Source: CAXMST01 sp963700785 (GTDB lineage Bacteria > Actinomycetota > Thermoleophilia > Solirubrobacterales > 70-9). Taken from it: a stretch of 64,000 bases of DNA. Where the stretch lies: contig CAVOYZ010000012.1 in assembly GCA_963700785.1 (NCBI GenBank), positions 69,054 to 133,053 of the forward strand, read 5' to 3'. Position numbers and translations under genes: made by a program. Below are positions 58,341-64,000 of the stretch, one piece after another. The first letter of the stretch is position 1, and each line of letters opens with the position of its first letter. The notes beneath the pieces were generated by a model, which did no database searches, was not told the origin of the DNA, and was given only the letters and a program-made list of their open reading frames with translations.

Positions 58341-59887
58341 TGAACCGGACCCGGATCGGCGAGGAGCGGGGGTTCGCGCTCCCGGTGGTGCTGTCGGTGA
58401 TCGTGATCACGACGCTGCTCGTCGGGACGATGGCCGTCGCCGTCAACGGCGATCTCGGTCTCACCCGTCGCGATCAGCACGAGAAGCAGGCCTACGAGGC
58501 CGCCCGGGCGGGCATCGCGGACTACTTCTTCCATCTCAACAACGACACCAGCTACTGGGCGCGGTGCACGAACGTGCCGACCCCGAACGCGGTCAACCAG
58601 GCGGGCTCGACCGCGAAGCGCCGTCCGGTCCCCGGCTCGACCGGCGCCACCTACGCGATCGAGCTGCTCCCGGCCAGCGGTCAGATCTCGCTCTGCGACG
58701 AGATGAACCCGGCCGAGACGATGATCGAGGGCAGCGGTCCCGCCGAGGGCACCTTCCGGATCCGCGCCACCGGTTACTCCGGCGATACCGAGCAGTCGAT
58801 CGTCACCACCTTCAAGCGGGCCGGCTTCCTCGACTTCCTCTACTACACCGACCTCGAGACCTCGGACCCGGTCACCTACGGCAACCAGCAGACGATCAAC
58901 GGGGCCAACCAGCAGTGCACGAAGTACTACCGGGAGGGTCGCCTCGACCAGCCGATCCCGAACTCGGGCGGGCAGTACTGCACCACGATCTCGTTCATCA
59001 CCAACGAGCAGATCAACGGGCCGCTGCACACGAACGACACGATGGCGATCTGCGGGCCGCCTACCTTCGGCCGCTCACCCTCGGACAAGATCGAGGTCTC
59101 GGCTCCGCCGCAAGGTTGGTTCAAGTCCTGCGGCGGCAACTTCCAGCCGAACTTCGTCGGCACCTACGTGACCAACGCCCCGGTCCTGACGCCGCCCCCG
59201 ACCAACGGCTCGCTCCGCTACATCGCCGAGCCGGCCTACCGCTTCAACGGGCAGATCTCGATCGTGCTCTCGGGGAACTCGATGACCGTCACCTCGAGCA
59301 GCGGCACCCAAAACATGCCGGTCCCCTCAAACGGCGTCCTCTACGTCAGCAACGCCGCCTGCTCGGCCTCGTCTTCTCCGTTCACTGCGACCTACCCGCC
59401 CACCTCGGGCTGCGGCAACGTCTACGTGCACGGCGACTACTCAGGCAAGCTGACGATCGCCGCCGAGAACGACATCGTCATCGACGGCGATCTCAACCGC
59501 AGCGGCGAGGGCCTGCTCGGCCTGATCGCGAACAACTTCGTCCGCGTCCAGCACCAGTTCGACGCGCAGACCAGCAGGTCCAACTGCGGCGGTGGCTCGA
59601 ACGGTCCCGCGTCGCACCCGGACATCAACATCGACGCGGCGATTCTCGCGATCCAGCACTCTTTCATCGTCGACCACTACAACTGCGGGGCGCTGCTCGG
59701 AGACCTGACTGTCAACGGCGCGATCGCGCAGCGGTTCCGCGGTGCCGTCGGCACCTTCGGCGGCGGCGGCGGCACCGGCTACAGGAAGAACTACAACTAC
59801 GACGACCGGCTTCGCTACCTGACGCCGCCGCACTTCCTCGATCCGCTCGAGACGGCCTGGGCCGTGCAGCGCGAGACGCTCGACTAG
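58331..59887 (+). CDS. PilX-like pilus assembly protein
   Basis: 518 residues. GGAGGAGAA 6 nt upstream fixes ATG 58331, overlapping the previous stop. The N-terminus RGFALPVVLSVIVITTLLVGTMAVAV resembles PilX-type leaders: a Gly-Phe junction, but Pro instead of Glu at position 5. A central Trp/Cys-containing region follows, with GYSGDTEQSIVTTFKRAGFLDFLYYTDLET and INGPLHTND, then repeated beta-helix-like turns (GNVYVHGDYSGKLTIAAENDIVIDGDLNRSG, GDLTVNGAIAQRFRGAVGTFG). A PilX/DUF4900-like envelope protein of the pilus system; its exact role is unknown. Confidence 0.78.
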   Translation: MRLMNRTRIGEERGFALPVVLSVIVITTLLVGTMAVAVNGDLGLTRRDQHEKQAYEAARAGIADYFFHLNNDTSYWARCTNVPTPNAVNQAGSTAKRRPVPGSTGATYAIELLPASGQISLCDEMNPAETMIEGSGPAEGTFRIRATGYSGDTEQSIVTTFKRAGFLDFLYYTDLETSDPVTYGNQQTINGANQQCTKYYREGRLDQPIPNSGGQYCTTISFITNEQINGPLHTNDTMAICGPPTFGRSPSDKIEVSAPPQGWFKSCGGNFQPNFVGTYVTNAPVLTPPPTNGSLRYIAEPAYRFNGQISIVLSGNSMTVTSSSGTQNMPVPSNGVLYVSNAACSASSSPFTATYPPTSGCGNVYVHGDYSGKLTIAAENDIVIDGDLNRSGEGLLGLIANNFVRVQHQFDAQTSRSNCGGGSNGPASHPDINIDAAILAIQHSFIVDHYNCGALLGDLTVNGAIAQRFRGAVGTFGGGGGTGYRKNYNYDDRLRYLTPPHFLDPLETAWAVQRETLD

Positions 59888-60011
59888 CGCCGACCCGTCC
59901 CACAGCGGCCTCAGCCGGCCCATCTCTCATCGATCGGACCGTCCTGACGGCGCTGTCGCCGCAGCGTCGGGATGGCGCCGGTCCGGCCCCGATCGCCTGC
60001 ACGGCGCGTTG

Positions 60012-60040
60012 CTAAAGCGATTGCGGATGCCGGTCGATAG
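60012..60040 (+). promoter_or_regulatory. sigma-28-like promoter P3 of the pilN operon
   Basis: CTAAAG at 60012-60017 and GTCGATAG at 60033-60040, with 16 nt between TAAA and GTCGATAG. The leader to the ATG at 60062 is only ~15 nt and contains GAGGAA (60048-60053). Confidence 0.7.
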
Positions 60041-60061
60041 CAGGTCTGAGGAACCGTGAGC

Positions 60062-60166
60062 ATGTCTATTTCCAAGATCAGCCGGTCGGCTCTGGCCGGC
60101 CTCGATGTTCGGATCGGGAGCGTCAACGCGACGCCGATCGCCGGACCGATGCCGGTAGGGGTGTAG
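60062..60166 (+). pseudogene. 34-aa ORF at the pilM position, possible pilM remnant
   Basis: A good GAGGAA site 8 nt upstream and promoter P3 precede ATG 60062. The product MSISKISRSALAGLDV... contains AGLDVRIGSVNATPI, similar to the G-L-D-I-G-x-x-S-V-K-A phosphate-1 loop that opens the actin-like protein PilM, and then stops after eight more residues. PilM normally lies directly before pilN, and no other pilM is visible in the window. Most of the gene may be deleted; a genuine small peptide is the alternative. Confidence 0.5.
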
Positions 60167-60172
60167 GGCCCG

Positions 60173-60961
60173 ATGCGTCCGGTCAATCTGATCCCCGCCG
60201 ACCAGCGTCGGCACGACGGCGGTGCCTCCAGGCCTGGAGTCATCTCCTACGCGATCATCGGCCTCCTGGCAGTTGCAGTGGTCGGTGTGACGGTGATGAC
60301 GCTGCTCGACCGGCAGCTGTCGGACAAGCAGAGCGAGATCACGGCGCTGGAGGCCACGGCCGCTGAGACCGACGCTCAGGCGCAGGGTCTGGCCCCGTTC
60401 ATCTCCTTCGCCGATCGGGCCAACGCACGGGTTGACACGGTCACCGCCCTTGCCCGGAGCCGCTTCGACTGGGAGCGCGTGATCCGCGAGTTGACCCTTG
60501 TCCTTCCCAACAAGGTCTGGTTGACCAGCCTGATCGGTTCGGTCAGCCCGTCGGTCGCCGTCAGCGACGGCGAGAGCGTCGACCTCCGAGCCTCGGTCCC
60601 GGGCCCGGCCCTGGAGCTCGTCGGCTGTGCGAAGAGCCAGCGCGAGGTCGCCTCGCTGATCTCCGCCCTCGGTGACATCGACGGCGTCACCCGGGTCGCC
60701 GTGGGTCGCTCGGAGAAGCCCGAGAGCGGTGCCAGCGACACGGGCGCGGGCTCGAACAACGCGACCGCCGACTGCAGGACCCGAGACTTCATCACCCGCT
60801 TCGAGGCCGTTGCCGCGTTCGACACGGTTCCCGTTCCCGACGGCGCCGTTCCCGGCCCGCAGGCGGACGTTCCGCCGGCTGACGCCGCTGCGACCGACTC
60901 CTCGACGACTGAGCCCTCGACGACCGACCCCTCCACCGCGACCTCCGGGGAGACGGGCTGA
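60173..60961 (+). CDS. pilN: type IV pilus assembly protein PilN
   Basis: 262 residues starting 6 nt after the small ORF. The N-terminal MRPVNLIPADQRR is the conserved PilN cytoplasmic motif that docks on PilM. One membrane helix (VISYAIIGLLAVAVVGVTVMTLL) and a coiled coil (SDKQSEITALEATAAETDAQAQ) follow, then a ferredoxin-like periplasmic-type domain (FDWERVIRELTLVLPNKVWLTSLIG). The last ~50 residues are a Ser/Thr/Pro/Asp tail. It forms the inner-membrane alignment complex with PilO. Confidence 0.88.
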   Translation: MRPVNLIPADQRRHDGGASRPGVISYAIIGLLAVAVVGVTVMTLLDRQLSDKQSEITALEATAAETDAQAQGLAPFISFADRANARVDTVTALARSRFDWERVIRELTLVLPNKVWLTSLIGSVSPSVAVSDGESVDLRASVPGPALELVGCAKSQREVASLISALGDIDGVTRVAVGRSEKPESGASDTGAGSNNATADCRTRDFITRFEAVAAFDTVPVPDGAVPGPQADVPPADAAATDSSTTEPSTTDPSTATSGETG

Positions 60962-61782
60962 TGCGCGGCGCGGACCGGGCGATCATGCTTGCGGTGCCGC
61001 TCGTCGCGCTGGCGCTCGCGTTCATCTTCCTGGTGATCTCACCGAAGCGGAACGAGGTGTCCCAGCTAGACGAGGAAGCGACCGCGCTGCAGGCGACGAT
61101 CGATGCGGGTGACGCGCAGATCGCCGCTGCGAAGGAGGCCCGCAAGCGCTTCCCGAAGGACTACGGGCGCCTCGTCAAGCTCGGTCGCGCGGTTCCCGAG
61201 GACGGCGATCAGGCGACGTTCGTCTACGACATCTCGGAGCTCGGCCGCCGCAACGACCTCGTGTTCCAGGACTTCGAGGTGCTCGCCGGGGCGACCAGCG
61301 ATCAGGCCCCCACCCCGGCGCCGGCGGAGACCCCGGCGACCGACCCGGAGGCGCCGACCGACCCGGAGGCCGCGGCGACCGACACCGCCCCGACGCTCGC
61401 GACCGAGGCGACGGCAGCCCTACTGCCGCTCGGGGCCACGGTCGGCCCGGCCGGCCTGCCGGTGATGCCGTACGGCGTCACCTTCCGCGGCAGCTTCTTC
61501 GACATGGCGGACTTCCTCGGCTCGCTCGACTCGACGGTGCTCACCAAGGGCCCCAACCCCGAGGTGTCGGGCCGTCTGATGACGATCGACAGCTTCGTCT
61601 TCACGGCGGACCCCAACAAGGGCTTCCCGAAGATCCAGTCGAATCTCGCCTTGACCACCTACATCACCGCCCCCGATGAGGGACTCGCGGCGGGCGCGAC
61701 CCCGGCCGGCCCACCGCCCGCCGGTTCGCCCAGCGATCCCGGAGCCGGTCCGGTGGCGGCGTCAGCGAGCGTGACCCCATGA
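60961..61782 (+). CDS. pilO: type IV pilus assembly protein PilO
   Basis: 273 residues. The ATG overlaps the pilN stop. One membrane helix (IMLAVPLVALALAFIFLVISP), a coiled coil (KRNEVSQLDEEATALQATIDAGDAQIAAAKEAR), and a C-terminal ferredoxin-like domain with GVTFRGSFFDMADFLGSLDSTV typical of PilO. An Ala/Pro/Thr/Asp-rich insert (TPAPAETPATDPEAPTDPE) interrupts the domain. Partner of PilN. Confidence 0.88.
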   Translation: MRGADRAIMLAVPLVALALAFIFLVISPKRNEVSQLDEEATALQATIDAGDAQIAAAKEARKRFPKDYGRLVKLGRAVPEDGDQATFVYDISELGRRNDLVFQDFEVLAGATSDQAPTPAPAETPATDPEAPTDPEAAATDTAPTLATEATAALLPLGATVGPAGLPVMPYGVTFRGSFFDMADFLGSLDSTVLTKGPNPEVSGRLMTIDSFVFTADPNKGFPKIQSNLALTTYITAPDEGLAAGATPAGPPPAGSPSDPGAGPVAASASVTP

Positions 61783-62618
61783 GCGCCCAGAAGTTCCTCA
61801 ACGACCTCTACGGCGAGATGCGCGATCGCAGGCTGCTGCCCGTCGCCGCCGTCCTGCTCGTCGCCCTGATCGCCGTGCCGTTCCTGCTCGGCGGCGGGGG
61901 GGATGAGGGGACCGTGCCCGCTGGAGCCGCCGGCAGCGCCGAGCTGCGGGACGGCGCGGCAGGCGCGCGCCAGCTCGAGCCGGTCGTTCTCGCAGCGGCG
62001 CCGGAGCTGCGCGAGTACGAGAAGCGCCTCGCCAAGCTGCAGAGTCGCAACCCGTTCAAGCAGCAGGCCACCTCGGCGCCCCCCGGCAGCGAGGAGTCCT
62101 CCGACAGCGGCGGCGGCAGCGCCGCGGGCGGCGGTGCCGGCGCGTCCGACTCCAGCGCAGCCGCGGCGCCGAGCGATACCTCCGGCTCGCCCAGCACCCC
62201 GACGGGGGGCAGCGGTGGTGGCCAGATCGAGAGCTTCACGATTACCTACGAGATCAACGTCAAGGCCGGCGAGCTCGGCAAGGCGAAGCAGCAGAAGGGC
62301 GTCGAGTTGCTCGACTACCTGCCGGACCGCAAGCACCCTGTGCTGCAGTTCGTCGGCGTCACGCCGAACCTCTCGAGGGCCGTGTTCGTGGTCTCCGGCA
62401 ACGCGACGAGCGTCGGCGGTGACGGCAAGTGCGTTCCGAACAAGAACTCATGCGAGTTCATCGCGATGAGCGTCGGCGAGGAGCACAGCTTCCAGTACGA
62501 GCCGGACCAGAAGACCTACAAGATCAAGCTGAACAAGATCACCGAGGTCAAGACGAAGTCCAAGCAGGGCAGCTCCTCGCAGGGCTCCTCCGCGTTCGGG
62601 CGGCTGGCCGGCAAGTAG
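61779..62618 (+). CDS. pilus-cluster membrane protein, PilP-like position
   Basis: 279 residues, with the ATG overlapping the pilO stop. One helix (LLPVAAVLLVALIAVPFLLGG) and LAKLQSRNPFKQQ (reminiscent of the N-P-F motif in PilP-type proteins), then a Gly/Ser-rich linker. A C-terminal beta domain (QIESFTITYEINVKAGELGKAKQQKGVELLDYLPDRKHPVLQFVGVTPNLSRAVFVVSG, NSCEFIAMSVGEEHSFQYEPDQKTYKIKLNKITEV) follows. It has no lipobox, as expected without an outer membrane. Probably a PilNO-associated factor. Confidence 0.75.
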   Translation: MSAQKFLNDLYGEMRDRRLLPVAAVLLVALIAVPFLLGGGGDEGTVPAGAAGSAELRDGAAGARQLEPVVLAAAPELREYEKRLAKLQSRNPFKQQATSAPPGSEESSDSGGGSAAGGGAGASDSSAAAAPSDTSGSPSTPTGGSGGGQIESFTITYEINVKAGELGKAKQQKGVELLDYLPDRKHPVLQFVGVTPNLSRAVFVVSGNATSVGGDGKCVPNKNSCEFIAMSVGEEHSFQYEPDQKTYKIKLNKITEVKTKSKQGSSSQGSSAFGRLAGK

Positions 62619-62696
62619 CCGGCTCGGCCCGCCGGTCCTCCCGGCTTCGCGTGACGCGGCTCGGCGCCGGCCACGCGGTTGCGGGATGATCGGGCG

Positions 62697-63647
62697 ATGG
62701 ACGACATCGAGCGCGCCGTATCGGCGGTGGTCAACGACTGCATCCGCGTGCGCGAGGGCGAGCAGGTGCTCGTCGTCGCGAACCCGGCGACGCTGGGACT
62801 GGGCGAGCGGCTGCGCGGCGAGGCCGGCCGGGCCGGGGCCGACGCCGTTCTCGCGTTGATGGCAGAGCGGGCATCGCACGCCGCGGAGCCGCCGGCGACG
62901 ATCGCCGCGGCGATGAAGGCTGCCGAGGTGGTCCTCGCGCCGACCGTGCAGTCGCTCTCGCACACCGCCTCGCGCAAGGCGGCCTCGGAGGCCGGCGCGC
63001 GGATCGCGACGCTGCCCGGTGTCACCGAGCAGATGCTGGGACGGGTGATGAGCGCGGACATGGCCGAGTTGAAGCGCAAGGGGCACGCCGTCGCGGACCT
63101 GCTCAGCGCCGCCGACGGGGCGAGAATCACCTGCGCCAACGGCTCCGATCTCCACCTCGGGCTCGAGGGCCGCGAGGCGATCGCCGATGCGGGCGAGCTC
63201 GGCGAGCCGGGAGCCTTCGGCAACCTGCCCTGCGGCGAGGGCTTCATCGCTCCCGTCGAGGGGACCTGCGAGGGAACGCTGATCGTCGACGGCACCATAG
63301 CCGGGGTCGGGATCCCCGCCTCACCGGTGCGGATGGAGATCGCCGGCGGGCGGCTGGTGGCGGCGGCGGGGCCGGAGGGCGAGCAGCTGCTGGCGCTGCT
63401 GACCAGGCACGGCGATCAGGCGACCACCGTCGCCGAGCTCGGAATCGGCACCAACGAGATGGCGAAGCTGACCGGCAACGTGCTCGAGGACGAGAAGATC
63501 CTCGGCACCGTGCACGTGGCGTTCGGCGCCTCGGCTGCGATCGGGGGAACGATCCAGGTGCCGGTGCACCTCGACTGCGTGGTGATCGAGCCGACGATCG
63601 AGGTCGGTGGCACCACGGTTGTGCGGGAAGGCGCGTTTCTGCTCTGA
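62697..63647 (+). CDS. aminopeptidase-like protein (M29/thermophilic metallopeptidase-related)
   Basis: 316 residues from ATG 62697. It has VNDCIRVREGEQVLVVANPATLGLGERL at the N-terminus, VVLAPTVQSLSHTASRKAASEAGARIATLPGVTEQML, NLPCGEGFIAPVEGTCEGTLIVDGTIAGVG, ELGIGTNEMAKLTGNVLEDEKILGTVHVAFGASAAIGG and VHLDCVVIEPTIEVGG. The E...E...H...H...D metal-ligand pattern of M29 aminopeptidases and the related dioxygenase NicX appears in these segments. Peptidase activity is likely but unproven. The stop overlaps the next gene's start. Confidence 0.8.
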   Translation: MDDIERAVSAVVNDCIRVREGEQVLVVANPATLGLGERLRGEAGRAGADAVLALMAERASHAAEPPATIAAAMKAAEVVLAPTVQSLSHTASRKAASEAGARIATLPGVTEQMLGRVMSADMAELKRKGHAVADLLSAADGARITCANGSDLHLGLEGREAIADAGELGEPGAFGNLPCGEGFIAPVEGTCEGTLIVDGTIAGVGIPASPVRMEIAGGRLVAAAGPEGEQLLALLTRHGDQATTVAELGIGTNEMAKLTGNVLEDEKILGTVHVAFGASAAIGGTIQVPVHLDCVVIEPTIEVGGTTVVREGAFLL

Positions 63648-64000
63648 GCGGCGCCGGCGAGTCCCCGCTGCTGGCCGTCCCGAACCTGTCGACGGGACCG
63701 GATCGCGATGTCGTAAAGGCCCTCGAGCGGGCCTTCTCAGGCTCCGCGGAGCTGCTCGACTCCCACTCCGACCGCCAGCATGGGCGCACCGTTCTGACCC
63801 TCGCCGGCCCGGCCGGCCGCCTAGGCGACTCGCTGATCGGGGGTGCGGCCGCGGCCCTCGAGCTGCTCGACCTCGGCGCTCACGCCGGCGCCCACCCACG
63901 GGTCGGTGTCCTCGACGTCGCCCCGATCGTCTACCCCGACGAGCGCCGCGCCCCGCCGGCGGAGGCGCTGGCGCGTGAGCTCGGTGCGAGGCTCGGCGAG
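63644..64000 (+). CDS. ftcD: glutamate formimidoyltransferase (FtcD N-domain), 3' partial
   Basis: The open frame from 63644 to the window end encodes LLAVPNLSTGPDRDVVKALERAFSG, LLDSHSDRQHGRTVLTLAGPAGRL, ALELLDLGAHAGAHPRVGVLDVAPIVYPDE. These match FtcD (VPNFSEG, NRTV-type loop, ID-H-x-G-x-H-P-R-x-G-x-x-D-V-x-P). The frame has no ATG or GTG near; the best start is CTG 63644, overlapping the previous stop (CTGA). The enzyme passes the formimino group of formiminoglutamate to tetrahydrofolate in histidine breakdown. Confidence 0.82.
   Translation, partial: MSGAGESPLLAVPNLSTGPDRDVVKALERAFSGSAELLDSHSDRQHGRTVLTLAGPAGRLGDSLIGGAAAALELLDLGAHAGAHPRVGVLDVAPIVYPDERRAPPAEALARELGARLGE

Noticed and set aside
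59888..60061. Cyclic-di-GMP (GEMM) riboswitch before the pilN operon
   Set aside because: Some motifs (AAAGC, GGATGCCGG) looked suggestive, but the conserved GEMM core and tetraloop receptor are absent; the sigma-28-like promoter explains the conserved bases.
1..64000. CRISPR arrays, insertion sequences, prophage or integrase genes
   Set aside because: No regularly spaced repeats, transposase motifs or phage proteins were seen on either strand.

Overview
The window is GC-rich and looks like a chromosomal segment of an actinobacterium of the class Thermoleophilia (Solirubrobacterales-like). This is inferred from gene content, GTG/TTG starts and very short leaders; no 16S gene is present. There are no CRISPR arrays, insertion sequences, rRNA genes or prophage genes. 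About 55 protein genes, two tRNAs and several pseudogenes can be supported.

Layout. 1-5.4 kb: a DUF6421 fusion gene, an SDR dehydrogenase and a threonine-aldolase-like enzyme, then a convergent AIM24 gene and a conserved hypothetical. 5.4-6.45 kb: wreck of a thiamine-diphosphate enzyme. 6.5-12.9 kb: flavodoxin, uvrB, a DivIVA-like coiled-coil protein and uvrA (with a LexA-type box). 13-17.8 kb: acyltransferase, lipoprotein, and a minus-strand pantoate operon (DUF2520, panC, panB). 17.5-23.7 kb: FmdB-like zinc ribbon, family-4 uracil-DNA glycosylase, the t6A set tsaE-tsaB-rimI-tsaD, then glutaredoxin-Rex-carboxylate-amine ligase and a DUF1844 gene. 23.9-28.6 kb: H+-pyrophosphatase, two TrkA/RCK proteins, an FAD reductase, tRNA-Gln. 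29-36.5 kb: a heterodimeric ABC exporter with a palindromic operator, a degraded alpha/beta-hydrolase region, an EamA exporter and a frameshifted glycerate kinase. 36.5-50.4 kb: two penicillin-acylase paralogues (one frameshifted), PhoD, a DEAD-box helicase with a long leader, DUF2855, an adenylate cyclase, an FAD oxidoreductase and a PepSY protein. 50.9-54.9 kb: a beta-domain protein, a PhyH-type dioxygenase, a two-gene membrane unit and tRNA-Met. 55.4-62.6 kb: a type IV pilus cluster. 62.7-64 kb: an M29-type aminopeptidase and the start of glutamate formimidoyltransferase.

The most striking regulatory signal is a set of four sigma-28 (FliA/WhiG)-like promoters (CTMAAG, 14 to 15 nt, GYCGAWA). 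Three precede the transcription units of the pilus cluster. The fourth precedes no recognisable protein gene: it drives a predicted RNA of about 70 nt, made of a compound hairpin and a strong intrinsic terminator (47.25-47.32 kb). A second pervasive signal is a TANNNT -10 box 6-11 nt before the start codon on both strands, implying that many genes are leaderless. A 43-nt palindrome occurs twice (4.62 and 9.89 kb), both times between genes.

Several genes carry clustered 1-nt frameshifts. Some also have internal deletions, so they look like real decay, but assembly error cannot be excluded from the sequence alone.
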